Assembly: GCA_038562555.1 (NCBI GenBank) | Contig: JBCFBK010000038.1 | Coordinates: forward strand, 1 to 57,392 | Source: JBCFBK01 sp038562555 | GTDB taxonomy: Bacteria; Bacteroidota; Bacteroidia; Bacteroidales; Prolixibacteraceae | DNA: 57,392 nt | Reading direction: 5' to 3' | Shown here: piece by piece, positions 31,211 to 39,166 of the stretch | How the letters are laid out: each line of letters starts with the position of its first letter | Numbering within the stretch: the first letter of the stretch is position 1 | Program-made: the position numbers and the translations under genes | The notes under the pieces: model-generated | What the model was told of the DNA's origin: nothing | Database searches by the model: none | What the model saw: the letters and a program-made list of their open reading frames with translations, nothing else

Positions 31211-32491
31211 TTAAGCGCTGCGCGTTCCGCTCACCAGCCTGGTGCCAATCGGACAATTCAGACATTTACGCGGATTGCAGTAATTGTTCTTTAACTGAAT
31301 CAGAGCCTGGCTGTCAAAAGCCGACCGAACCGGAACCCCAAGTTTCTTCCAGTGGCTGATCACCGAATTGTCCTCCGGCGGCACCTTCTCCAGGTAATCA
31401 AGCGCCTGGTCCTTCAATTCCTGCCTGTTCCAGTACTCGCCATAAATAAATAAAAACGGTACAACCGTATTGATCACCATATTGTAAAAAGAGGCGGCGC
31501 CGAGATGCTTCGGACTTTCAGGTGAAGGCTTGTTAAAACGGTAATGGCTGTCCCAGTAAGCAGATGCGCTGATCTGGAAAAGATCTTTTATTGTTGCCAG
31601 ATCTCTGACTTCAAGCAGCCGGGAGAACAAGACGGACGACTGACTTATTAAACGCGCAAACTGGGCAATGCGTACCGTCGGGAAATTGATTGGACGCAAA
31701 CGCAAAAACTTCCACAAATGAGCCGGCACCGGATTAAGGCTGTATTTATTGTACAAAAATGAAAATTCCTGTTTTAATAAAAGAAAATAATCGTCACCGA
31801 TGAGTTCTTCATTTAGCAGCCCTGCTGTCCCGAAATAAAGGGCTTCCAATTGGAACAGGTTATCCCGGTGTTTTTCCGCGATATGCAGGGGTAAAGAACG
31901 GGCAAGCAACTCAAAGGGAAGCGCATTGACCTTGAATCCGAAATTCCGGGCCAGAAACTGGTAAAAAGTTTCATTCCAATCGTTATTGTTTTGCTCCAGC
32001 CGCTGCATGATCTCTGCAGTTTTGTGCTGCAAACGTTCTACCATGAGCCCGTGAAACCAGATTTGCAGTGTGATCAGCTCAATTTTATGCAAAGACGTCT
32101 GACAGGCTATCCATCCGTCAGCTTCCATGAGTTGACCGTAATTCGATTCCAGATAGCCGGCATAGGGCAAAACCATTCCCGGAACACACTGTCCCTTCGA
32201 ATTCAGGACCATTTGATCATCCTGCTTCACCACATGGAGAATCACGTTGTCGTACGCCGCATCCTCGTTGTGCTGATGCCTGTTCCAGTCCGAGGCACGC
32301 TGATGAATTTCAACATTGCCCGCCCAGACTGTCTCACCGATTTGAATCCGGGCATTAAAGAAATCAGGGCCCGCGTTCTGGTTGATCGTACCCGTCGACA
32401 AGACCTTGACACGCTGCCCGTCGCTGGTTCGCAGGCGCCGGGAATCAAATAACCGGTGTTTCCATACAAATTGCAGAAAACTTTCATTCAT
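31211..32491 (-). CDS. DUF2851-family protein
   Basis: A conserved Bacteroidota protein of unknown function, 426 residues with the ATG at 32491. The N-terminal 100 residues include G-T-I-N-Q-N-A-G-P-D-F-F-N-A-R-I, then G-N-V-E-I-H near residue 58 and Y-D-N-V-I-L-H-V-V. The spacing of P-D-F and E-I-H on strands resembles a PD-(D/E)xK nuclease core with His in place of Lys. The middle is helical. The C-terminus has C-N-P-R-K-C-L-N-C-P (C-x4-C-x2-C), a possible metal site. No signal peptide is seen, so it is cytoplasmic. The nuclease idea is inference. Confidence 0.8.
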   Translation of the reverse strand: MNESFLQFVWKHRLFDSRRLRTSDGQRVKVLSTGTINQNAGPDFFNARIQIGETVWAGNVEIHQRASDWNRHQHNEDAAYDNVILHVVKQDDQMVLNSKGQCVPGMVLPYAGYLESNYGQLMEADGWIACQTSLHKIELITLQIWFHGLMVERLQHKTAEIMQRLEQNNNDWNETFYQFLARNFGFKVNALPFELLARSLPLHIAEKHRDNLFQLEALYFGTAGLLNEELIGDDYFLLLKQEFSFLYNKYSLNPVPAHLWKFLRLRPINFPTVRIAQFARLISQSSVLFSRLLEVRDLATIKDLFQISASAYWDSHYRFNKPSPESPKHLGAASFYNMVINTVVPFLFIYGEYWNRQELKDQALDYLEKVPPEDNSVISHWKKLGVPVRSAFDSQALIQLKNNYCNPRKCLNCPIGTRLVSGTRSA

Positions 32492-32599
32492 AAGCAAGTG
32501 GGTTATTTTGAATTAAATTAAAATTACAAAGAATCTTCAAATATTCCACAAAAATTTTTCGTAATCGTTCGTTAAATTTCATCAAAAACCTCTTAACTT

Positions 32600-32606
32600 G
32601 GAGGAG
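32600..32606 (+). promoter_or_regulatory. strong Shine-Dalgarno sequence before the VTT gene
   Basis: GGAGGAG lies ten bases before the ATG at 32617. Most genes in this window have no such sequence, as usual for Bacteroidota, so this one stands out and supports the chosen start. Confidence 0.6.
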
Positions 32607-32616
32607 TAAATCAAAC

Positions 32617-33144
32617 ATGATGTGCCAAAACCGTCTGAAAATAAAGCGTGCAGTCGTTTTTACACTACTGGCAGCAACCGCCATGATCATTTTTTCGCTG
32701 ACGCTTGGAAGGGAAATATACGGGTCAGACGAATATACGCTGCTTTCGTTTGCGCTCTTGAATTTTGCCGGTTACCTGTTCTTTATCCTGATGCCTGTTG
32801 AACTGGCATTCATTTACTACCTGAATACGGATTTGAGTGTTTTCCTGTTGAATGTGATTGCCATCGGTACGGCCATGGGTTCGCAGGTGATTGATTATTA
32901 CATCGGACGTTCCTTCAGTACGAAAATCATTGACCGGCTGATTGGCCGCCAGCGGTATGAAAAGGCTGAAGCGGAAATCAGGAAATACGGGAATATTGCC
33001 ATTTTCGCCTTTAATTTCCTGCCGCTTTCCTCTCCCGTTATTCTGCTTGCAGCGGGTATGCTCAAACAAAGGCTGCCGGAGGTCATTCTTTACAGCTTTT
33101 CCGGACTGGTACTGAAATACCTGTTGATGACAGCTATTTTCTGA
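32617..33144 (+). CDS. VTT-domain (DedA/YqaA-like) membrane protein
   Basis: A 175-residue inner-membrane protein. Hydrophobic helices fall at about residues 12-30, 43-62, 75-95, 128-146 and 155-173. Between them is G-S-Q-V-I-D-Y-Y-I-G-R, which matches the conserved G-x-x-x-x-Y-x-x-G-R of VTT proteins, and then F-L-P-L-S-S-P-V, corresponding to the re-entrant loop F-x-P-x-x. DedA relatives scramble or flip lipids such as undecaprenyl phosphate and phosphatidylethanolamine. It is divergent from DUF2851 and convergent with pyrF, ending four bases from it. Confidence 0.75.
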   Translation: MMCQNRLKIKRAVVFTLLAATAMIIFSLTLGREIYGSDEYTLLSFALLNFAGYLFFILMPVELAFIYYLNTDLSVFLLNVIAIGTAMGSQVIDYYIGRSFSTKIIDRLIGRQRYEKAEAEIRKYGNIAIFAFNFLPLSSPVILLAAGMLKQRLPEVILYSFSGLVLKYLLMTAIF

Positions 33145-33148
33145 ATAC

Positions 33149-33979
33149 TTACAGTAGTTCTGCTTCCAAAAGCAACTCTTCCATTTCGAGCTGAACTTCG
33201 ACCGCCGCCTGTCTGGCTTTTTCAGCAAAATCTTTATCTGCCGAAGCATAGATAATGGCCCTTGAAGAGTTGACCAGTAAACCACACTGGTCGTTCATGC
33301 CATACCGGGCAACTTCCTGCAGACTTCCTCCCTGCGCCCCGACTCCCGGCACCAGCAAAAAATGATCGGGCACCAGTTCCCGGATTTCTTCCAGTTTCAG
33401 CGCCTGGGTGGCTCCCGCCACAAACATCATATTGTCGGTCGTACCCCATTTTTGAGAGGTCTTAAGAACAGACTCAAACAAAAAATCCCCTGTTTCGTTC
33501 TTTACAAACTGGAAATCCGATGCACCTTTATTCGATGTCAGCGCCAGCAGGATAACCCACTTGTCAAGGTAGGTCATAAATGGCTTAACTGAATCTTCTC
33601 CCATATACGGCGCCACGGTTACCGCGTCGACGTCCATCTGATCAAAAAAAGCGCGGGCATATAGGCTGGAGGTATTGCCGATATCGCCCCGTTTGGCATC
33701 AGCGATAATAAATTGTTCGGGATACCTTTCGCGAATATAGCTTACCGTTTTCTCCAGGCTCAGCCAGCCCGAAGCTCCCCGGCTTTCATAGAAAGCCAGA
33801 TTAGGCTTGTACGCCACACATAAATCCTGGGTGGCGTCTATAATTTCCTTGTTAAAGGCAAAAACCGGGTCTGTGGCTTCCTTCAAAAAAGACGGTATTC
33901 TCAACACATCGGTGTCAAGTCCGATACATAAAAAACTTCTTTTCTGTCTGATCTGTTCAAAAAGTTGTTCGCGGTTCAT
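33149..33979 (-). CDS. pyrF: orotidine 5'-phosphate decarboxylase (type 2)
   Basis: Final step of UMP synthesis: decarboxylation of OMP. The 276-residue length and the motif D-A-K-R-G-D-I-G-N-T (catalytic Lys, near residue 91) are typical of the long bacterial type. F-L-C-I-G-L-D-T-D near residue 16 supplies the first active-site Asp, and P-G-V-G-A-Q-G-G near residue 215 binds phosphate. I chose the ATG at 33979 (M-N-R-E-Q-L-F). Upstream in-frame codons run through a heptad repeat and cannot belong to the enzyme. It is the last gene of the purM-prfA-pyrF block. Confidence 0.94.
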   Translation of the reverse strand: MNREQLFEQIRQKRSFLCIGLDTDVLRIPSFLKEATDPVFAFNKEIIDATQDLCVAYKPNLAFYESRGASGWLSLEKTVSYIRERYPEQFIIADAKRGDIGNTSSLYARAFFDQMDVDAVTVAPYMGEDSVKPFMTYLDKWVILLALTSNKGASDFQFVKNETGDFLFESVLKTSQKWGTTDNMMFVAGATQALKLEEIRELVPDHFLLVPGVGAQGGSLQEVARYGMNDQCGLLVNSSRAIIYASADKDFAEKARQAAVEVQLEMEELLLEAELL

Positions 33980-34135
33980 GGAATATAGTCGTAAGTAATT
34001 AGTCGTAAGTCGTAAGACGGAAGACGGAACAGGGAAACTCGAAATTTTCTTCCATTTTCCGGTCTCCGGTGTCCGGTTTCCTGCTCCTCGTCGCTTTGCT
34101 GTTCGTAGATATCTGACATACCAATTGGGCAATTT
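33980..34135. repeat. intergenic heptad repeat tract between prfA and pyrF
   Basis: From 33990 the sequence reads in sevens: CGTAAGT, AATTAGT, CGTAAGT, CGTAAGA, CGGAAGA, CGGAACA. A second array at about 34052-34086 reads TTTCCGG, TCTCCGG, TGTCCGG, TTTCCTG, CTCCTCG. AGTCGTAAG, the complement of CTTACGACT, occurs at 33987, 34001 and 34008. The tract lies between two co-directional genes. Confidence 0.75.
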
Positions 34136-35221
34136 TCAGATGGCAGCTTCTTTCAGTTTTTCAGAATTTTCTTCTACCTGAAGCTTCTCGATGATCTCGT
34201 CAATATCGCCGTTAATAATGGCCTGAAGGTTATACATCGTCAGGTTGATCCGGTGGTCAGTGACCCGTCCCTGCGGCCAGTTATAAGTCCTGATTTTAGC
34301 TGAACGGTCGCCGGTAGAAACCATGGTTTTACGTTTCGATGCAATTTCGTCTATGTACTTCTGGTATTCCATATTGTAAATACGGGTACGCAGTTCAACC
34401 ATGGCTTTGGCGAGATTCTTCAGTTGTGACTTTTCGTCCTGGCAGGTCACTACAATACCCGTGGGAATGTGCGTCAGCCGGATGGCCGAATAGGTTGTGT
34501 TCACTGATTGTCCGCCAGGACCCGACGAACAGTATGTATCCTTGCGGATATCGGTTTCCCTCAGATCGACATCAAACTCTTCTGCCTCAGGTAATACTGC
34601 CACCGATGCCGCCGATGTATGCACGCGCCCCTGGGTTTCCGTCTGGGGCACCCGTTGTACCCGGTGAACGCCCGATTCGTATTTCAGTATACCATAGACA
34701 TTTTCACCTGTTATTTTGGCGACAACTTCCTTGTATCCTCCGGAGGGGCCTTCGCTCACGTGGGTGACTTCCATCCTCCACCCCTTCCGCTCACAATATT
34801 TGGTGTACATCCGGAACAGGTCGCCTGCAAAAAGACTGGCTTCGTCACCGCCGGTTCCGGCCCGGACTTCCAGAATCGCGTTTTTGCTGTCTTCCGGGTC
34901 GGCAGGGACCAGCAACATTTTTATCTCCTTTTCCTTTTCAGGAACCAGGGCTTCGCTTTGTTCGATCTCCTCCCTGGCCATTTCCCGGATATCAGGATCA
35001 CTTTCCTCTGCCAGCATTTGCCTGCCCGATTCAATGTTGTCAAGCAAATTGCGGTATTCCTTAAACGCCTGAACCAATGATTCCAGCCGGCGGTACTCCT
35101 GATTAAGCTTGACGTAACGCTTCATGTCATTCATCACCGAAGGGTCGGTAATCTGCTGGGACACTTCGTCAAAGCGGTATTTTATTGGTGTGTATTTTTC
35201 TGCTAATGAATAATCTGCCAT
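34136..35221 (-). CDS. prfA: peptide chain release factor 1
   Basis: Recognises UAA and UAG and triggers peptide release. The 361-residue class I factor has the G-G-Q motif in S-S-G-P-G-G-Q-S-V-N-T-T near residue 235 and the stop-codon-reading tripeptide P-Q-T (P-x-T of RF1) in R-V-Q-R-V-P-Q-T-E-T-Q-G-R near residue 190. The P-x-T form, not S-P-F, separates RF1 from RF2. It lies between purM and pyrF, an arrangement I recall from other Bacteroidota. Confidence 0.97.
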   Translation of the reverse strand: MADYSLAEKYTPIKYRFDEVSQQITDPSVMNDMKRYVKLNQEYRRLESLVQAFKEYRNLLDNIESGRQMLAEESDPDIREMAREEIEQSEALVPEKEKEIKMLLVPADPEDSKNAILEVRAGTGGDEASLFAGDLFRMYTKYCERKGWRMEVTHVSEGPSGGYKEVVAKITGENVYGILKYESGVHRVQRVPQTETQGRVHTSAASVAVLPEAEEFDVDLRETDIRKDTYCSSGPGGQSVNTTYSAIRLTHIPTGIVVTCQDEKSQLKNLAKAMVELRTRIYNMEYQKYIDEIASKRKTMVSTGDRSAKIRTYNWPQGRVTDHRINLTMYNLQAIINGDIDEIIEKLQVEENSEKLKEAAI

Positions 35222-35329
35222 AAAATTAGTTATTCAGATATTAGATATTCGATTTTAGATATTCAGACAACAGGTTAAGATTTGTCTCCTGTTATCTCTT
35301 TTCTTCCCCTCTTCCTGTCTTCTGTCTTC
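35222..35329. repeat. intergenic heptad repeat tract between purM and prfA
   Basis: Units TATTAGA, TATTCGA, TTTTAGA and TATTCAGA follow one another near 35236-35266. A pyrimidine array CTTCCTG, TCTTCTG, TCTTCCT lies at about 35312-35332, close to the purM stop. The same kind of 7-bp period is seen in the next gap, after prfA. Confidence 0.6.
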
Positions 35330-36499
35330 CTATTCGTATTCAAATGTTCCAAATTCAGATTGGATCGTTAGCTTTTTGCCGTCAAAAGGTTCTACGCGTC
35401 CAATAATCCGGGCATCAATATGAAATGATTGTGAAATTTCTATGATTGCTTCCGCAAGCTCCGGTTTCACATAGACTTCCATCCGGTGCCCCATATTAAA
35501 GACTTTATACATTTCCTGCCAGGCCGTTTGTGATTCTTCCTGAATCAGTTTAAACAAGGGAGGGACCGGAAAGAGATTGTCTTTGATCACCCGGACGTGG
35601 TCTACGAAGTGCATCACCTTGGTTTGCGCCCCGCCCGAACAATGGATCAGACCATGAATTTGCCCGCGGTATTCGTCCAGCATCTTTTTAATGACCGGCG
35701 CATAAGTCCGCGTTGGAGAAAGCACGAGCGTTCCCGCGTCCAGTCCCAATCCTTCAACAACCGCGGTGAGGTTGCGGCTTCCCGAATAAACCAGCTCAGC
35801 GGGAACGTCCGGATCAAAGCTTTCCGGATATTTTTTTGCCAGATAACCAGAAAATACGTCGTGCCGTGCAGAGGTCAGCCCATTACTTCCCATACCGCCG
35901 TTGTATTCCTTTTCATAGCTGGCCTGCCCAAACGAAGCCAGTCCGACGATGACGTCTCCGCCCCGGATCCGGTCGGCCGAGATCACCTCTTCCCGCTTCA
36001 TCCGGCAAGTCACCGTCGAATCGACAATGATGGTCCGGACCAGGTCGCCCACATCGGCCGTTTCGCCGCCGGTGGGGTAGATTCCGATACCCATTTCCCG
36101 CAGATCCCTGCAAAGTTGGTCGGTGCCGTTAATGATGGCCGCGATAACCTCTCCGGGAATCTTGTTTTTGTTGCGGCCAATAGTCGACGACAACAGGATA
36201 TTGTTGGTAGCGCCCACGCACAACAAATCGTCAAGATTCATAACCAGGGCGTCCTGCGCAATTCCTTTCCATACCGAAAGGTCTCCTGTTTCCCTCCAGT
36301 ACAGATAGGCCAACGACGACTTGGTACCGGCACCATCGGCATGCATAATGTTGCACCATTCGGGGTCGCCTCCCAGAATATCCGGAATGATCTTACAAAA
36401 AGCTTTGGGATACAATCCTTTATCAATATTCTTAATTGCCCGGTGCACATCTTCCTTCGAAGCTGAAACACCCCTTGCCATATACCTGCTGTCGTTCAT
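35330..36499 (-). CDS. purM: phosphoribosylformylglycinamidine cyclo-ligase (AIR synthase), long form
   Basis: Closes the imidazole ring of purines, forming AIR from FGAM and ATP. The 389-residue protein is longer than the E. coli enzyme (about 345) and matches the form I recall from Bacteroidota. The dimer/ATP segment D-G-A-G-T-K-S lies near residue 55, D-A-L-V-M-N-L-D-D near residue 84 and G-G-E-T-A-D near residue 144. The second domain has H-C-S-G-G-A-Q-T-K near residue 285. It leads the purM-prfA-pyrF block from a palindromic promoter region shared with the divergent MFS gene. Confidence 0.93.
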   Translation of the reverse strand: MNDSRYMARGVSASKEDVHRAIKNIDKGLYPKAFCKIIPDILGGDPEWCNIMHADGAGTKSSLAYLYWRETGDLSVWKGIAQDALVMNLDDLLCVGATNNILLSSTIGRNKNKIPGEVIAAIINGTDQLCRDLREMGIGIYPTGGETADVGDLVRTIIVDSTVTCRMKREEVISADRIRGGDVIVGLASFGQASYEKEYNGGMGSNGLTSARHDVFSGYLAKKYPESFDPDVPAELVYSGSRNLTAVVEGLGLDAGTLVLSPTRTYAPVIKKMLDEYRGQIHGLIHCSGGAQTKVMHFVDHVRVIKDNLFPVPPLFKLIQEESQTAWQEMYKVFNMGHRMEVYVKPELAEAIIEISQSFHIDARIIGRVEPFDGKKLTIQSEFGTFEYE

Positions 36500-36520
36500 A
36501 AAACCAGTCTGCGATTGTGC

Positions 36521-36556
36521 CCTGCAAAGTTAATATTTTTGTGTTAACTTTGCAGG
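36521..36556. promoter_or_regulatory. palindromic divergent promoter region of purM and the MFS gene
   Basis: CCTGCAAAGTTAA (36521-36533) and TTAACTTTGCAGG (36544-36556) are perfect 13-bp inverted repeats around ten bases. Each arm contains TAACTTTG, an exact TAnnTTTG box facing outward. Starts are predicted near 36518 (purM, 18-nt leader) and 36559 (MFS, about 42 nt). The arms could also be one operator. Confidence 0.6.
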
Positions 36557-36600
36557 CTCGCTGCCTGACACAAACCGCCCCGTGTTAAATATTCCAGACA

Positions 36601-37746
36601 ATGAACAGTCCAACCCGACATTTAACAAACGTGATATCGGTGACTTTGGGAATGAGGCTATTCTCCATGTCAACCATTATCCCTTTTTTGTCGGTCTATG
36701 CTTTAAACATGGAAGGCGGAGCGCCATCGCTTACCGGATATGCGCTGGGGATTTTCGGACTTACGCAAGCCATACTCCAGATCCCGGCCGGCATGCTGGG
36801 CGATCGCATCGGATATAAGAAAGTGATGCTGGGGGGCCTGGTCATGCTGATTGCGGGCTTAGTGGCTGCCGGTCTTGCCACGAATATTTACTGGCTCATA
36901 TTTGCCCGGGCCCTGCAGGGAAGCGGTGCTGTTGTCACAGTGGGATATTCCTGGATCTCCTCTGTGGCTGGCGATGAAAGCCGGGACAAGGAGCTGGCGA
37001 GGCTGGGAACCGTGATCGGTACCTTTACGATGCTTTCGTACACGATCGGCCCGCTGATTCATATTCTGCTCGATGTGAATGAAATGTTTCTTTTTTCATC
37101 CGTATTGGTTACTGTCTGTGTGATCTGGGTAATGCTCGACACGAAAAAGGTGCCGCGTGAACAACGCAAACGGTATGCTTCTCAAAATAAAAAAATTAAA
37201 AGTGTTTTCAACCGGAAGAACATCTCCCTGGGCCTGCTGCTAACCGTCAACAGTCTGATGAACATGTCCTTTTTCTTTATGCTGCCGCTCCTTTTGGAAG
37301 GAATACTTGGAACATCTCAAATGTGGATCGTACTAACGCCCGCCATCCTGATCTCGCTTTCCTTAACGCCTCTTACGTCAAAAATCGCCCGGGCCGGAAA
37401 AGCACGCCGGCTGATCACCTTGCTTTATCTGCTTGAAGGCCTTGGATTCATACTGGTCTATACCCGCAACTTACCCGGGATCATGGCAGGGGCGATCATC
37501 CTCATGTCGGGCGCATTTTCCATTTCGGTCATCGTTCCCATTCTGGCAAACAAAGACATGGACGACAGTCAGCGCGGAAAAGGAAACGGAGTAGTGGTCA
37601 GTCTGCAGTACCTGGGCTCCTTTTTGGGCGCTGCCCTGACAGGAACATTCTGGAGCATTTCTCCCGATCTTGCATTCTTCTTTGCGGGGATCATGGTACT
37701 GTCGGGTGTCACCATGATCCGGACCATGGCCATCCAGGAAAAATAA
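36601..37746 (+). CDS. MFS transporter (YajR-like drug/H+ antiporter type)
   Basis: A 381-residue major facilitator with about 12 predicted helices. Motif A, G-M-L-G-D-R-I-G-Y-K-K, follows helix 2 near residue 62. A-R-A-L-Q-G-S-G-A-V near residue 102 resembles motif B, with Arg in helix 4. The central basic loop (about residues 180-205) separates the halves. It lacks the C-terminal YAM domain of E. coli YajR. The substrate is unknown. It is divergent from purM and convergent with ilvA, ending 12 bp from it. Confidence 0.85.
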   Translation: MNSPTRHLTNVISVTLGMRLFSMSTIIPFLSVYALNMEGGAPSLTGYALGIFGLTQAILQIPAGMLGDRIGYKKVMLGGLVMLIAGLVAAGLATNIYWLIFARALQGSGAVVTVGYSWISSVAGDESRDKELARLGTVIGTFTMLSYTIGPLIHILLDVNEMFLFSSVLVTVCVIWVMLDTKKVPREQRKRYASQNKKIKSVFNRKNISLGLLLTVNSLMNMSFFFMLPLLLEGILGTSQMWIVLTPAILISLSLTPLTSKIARAGKARRLITLLYLLEGLGFILVYTRNLPGIMAGAIILMSGAFSISVIVPILANKDMDDSQRGKGNGVVVSLQYLGSFLGAALTGTFWSISPDLAFFFAGIMVLSGVTMIRTMAIQEK

Positions 37747-37758
37747 GAAGGCGTTTTT

Positions 37759-39015
37759 TCAGATCAGGTAATGAAAAAGGTCGGGCTTTTCATTCACGTA
37801 TTCAAAAAAGAACCCGTTGCTGGTCATTCGCTGAACAAGGCCCTCCAGGTCGTTCTTGTCGGTCAGTTCAATCCCCACAAACGCGGGTCCCATTTCCCGG
37901 TTATTCTTCTTGGTATATTCAAAATGGGTAATGTCGTCGTCCGGCCCCAGTACACGCGACAGGAAATCGCGCAGGGCCCCGGCCCGCTGTGGAAAACGGA
38001 TAATAAAATAGTGTTTGAGCCCTTCAAAGAGCAACGAGCGCTCCTTGATCTCCTCTGTTCGGGTAATATCATTATTACTTCCCGATACGATGCATACCAC
38101 GTTTTTTCCCCTGATCTTGTCCGCATAATAATCAAGAGCGGCAATGGCAAGCGCTCCCGCGGGCTCCACAACAATGGCATCGCTGTTATACAAGTCCAGT
38201 ATTTTAGTACAAACCCGCCCCTCCGGCACCAGAATGATATCGTCAACCACGGTTTTGCAGATTTCAAAGGTCAGGTCGCCCACACGCCGGACAGCAGCCC
38301 CGTCAACAAACTTGTCAATCCCGCTGAGCGTGACAACTTCTCCTGCCTCCAGCGATGATTTCATGGACGCCGCACCGGCCGGCTCAACCCCGATGATTTT
38401 GGTACCCGGGCTAACCTGCCGGAAGTAACTTCCTATACCCGAAATCAGGCCGCCTCCGCCGACAGGCACGAACAGGTAATCGATGGGGAAGGCTGAACTC
38501 TGAATAATTTCCAGGGCGACAGTCGCCTGCCCTTCAATGATCAGAGGATCATCGAAGGGGTGTATAAAAGCCTTCCCGTTCCCGGTGCAGTCGTTCAGCG
38601 CTTCCCGGCTGGCATCATCATAAGTATCACCGGTAAGGGTAATTTCCACATATTGCTTCCCAAACATTTTGACCTGATTGATCTTTTGTTTCGGAGTAGT
38701 GGCAGGCATATAAATCTTACCCTTTATCCCCAGCTTCCAGCAGGAAAAAGCCACACCCTGTGCATGATTTCCCGCGCTGGCACAAACAATGCCCTTTTCA
38801 CGCTGCATGGCAGTCAGGCTTTTCATTTTGTTGTAGGCTCCCCGTATTTTGTACGAACGCACAATCTGCAGGTCCTCCCGCTTCAGCAACACATTGGCCG
38901 AATACTGCTCCGAAAGATTCAGGTTCGCCGTGAGGGGTGTGGTGCTGATAATCTCGTTTAAGGTCAGCTTAGCCCTGTTTACCGCCTCCAGCGAAGGAAA
39001 ATACCCTTTTGCCAT
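37759..39015 (-). CDS. ilvA: threonine ammonia-lyase (threonine dehydratase)
   Basis: PLP enzyme converting threonine to 2-oxobutyrate and ammonia, the first step of isoleucine synthesis. The 418-residue protein has the PLP lysine in R-S-Y-K-I-R-G-A near residue 56, S-A-G-N-H-A-Q-G-V-A near residue 80 and the phosphate loop V-G-G-G-G-L-I-S-G near residue 183. A single ACT-like domain closes the C-terminus (about residues 335-418, starting F-I-I-R-F-P-Q-R-A-G-A-L), compared with two in the E. coli biosynthetic enzyme. Feedback control by isoleucine is likely but reduced in complexity. No other ilv or leu genes are near. Confidence 0.93.
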   Translation of the reverse strand: MAKGYFPSLEAVNRAKLTLNEIISTTPLTANLNLSEQYSANVLLKREDLQIVRSYKIRGAYNKMKSLTAMQREKGIVCASAGNHAQGVAFSCWKLGIKGKIYMPATTPKQKINQVKMFGKQYVEITLTGDTYDDASREALNDCTGNGKAFIHPFDDPLIIEGQATVALEIIQSSAFPIDYLFVPVGGGGLISGIGSYFRQVSPGTKIIGVEPAGAASMKSSLEAGEVVTLSGIDKFVDGAAVRRVGDLTFEICKTVVDDIILVPEGRVCTKILDLYNSDAIVVEPAGALAIAALDYYADKIRGKNVVCIVSGSNNDITRTEEIKERSLLFEGLKHYFIIRFPQRAGALRDFLSRVLGPDDDITHFEYTKKNNREMGPAFVGIELTDKNDLEGLVQRMTSNGFFFEYVNEKPDLFHYLI

Positions 39016-39166
39016 TTCTCTGTCGTTTATCTCTGAATTAACATGTCCATTCCAATAACAGCATGCGAAAGTAAGTGTTTATCTGTTTCGGCAAACCGTT
39101 GATGCAGCTAATTCAAATACCGGAGAGAAAAGTTTAACACTGCTGTTATCGGTCCGTATAAAGATT

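Noticed and set aside
33980..34132. N-terminal extension of pyrF through in-frame upstream codons
   Set aside because: The extension translates a heptad repeat tract and is not part of the enzyme; the family start is at 33979.
35597..36466. A 289-codon open frame on the plus strand opposite purM
   Set aside because: It lies wholly antisense to a well-conserved enzyme gene, its translation matches no family I know, and it has no promoter; it is a shadow of purM codon use.
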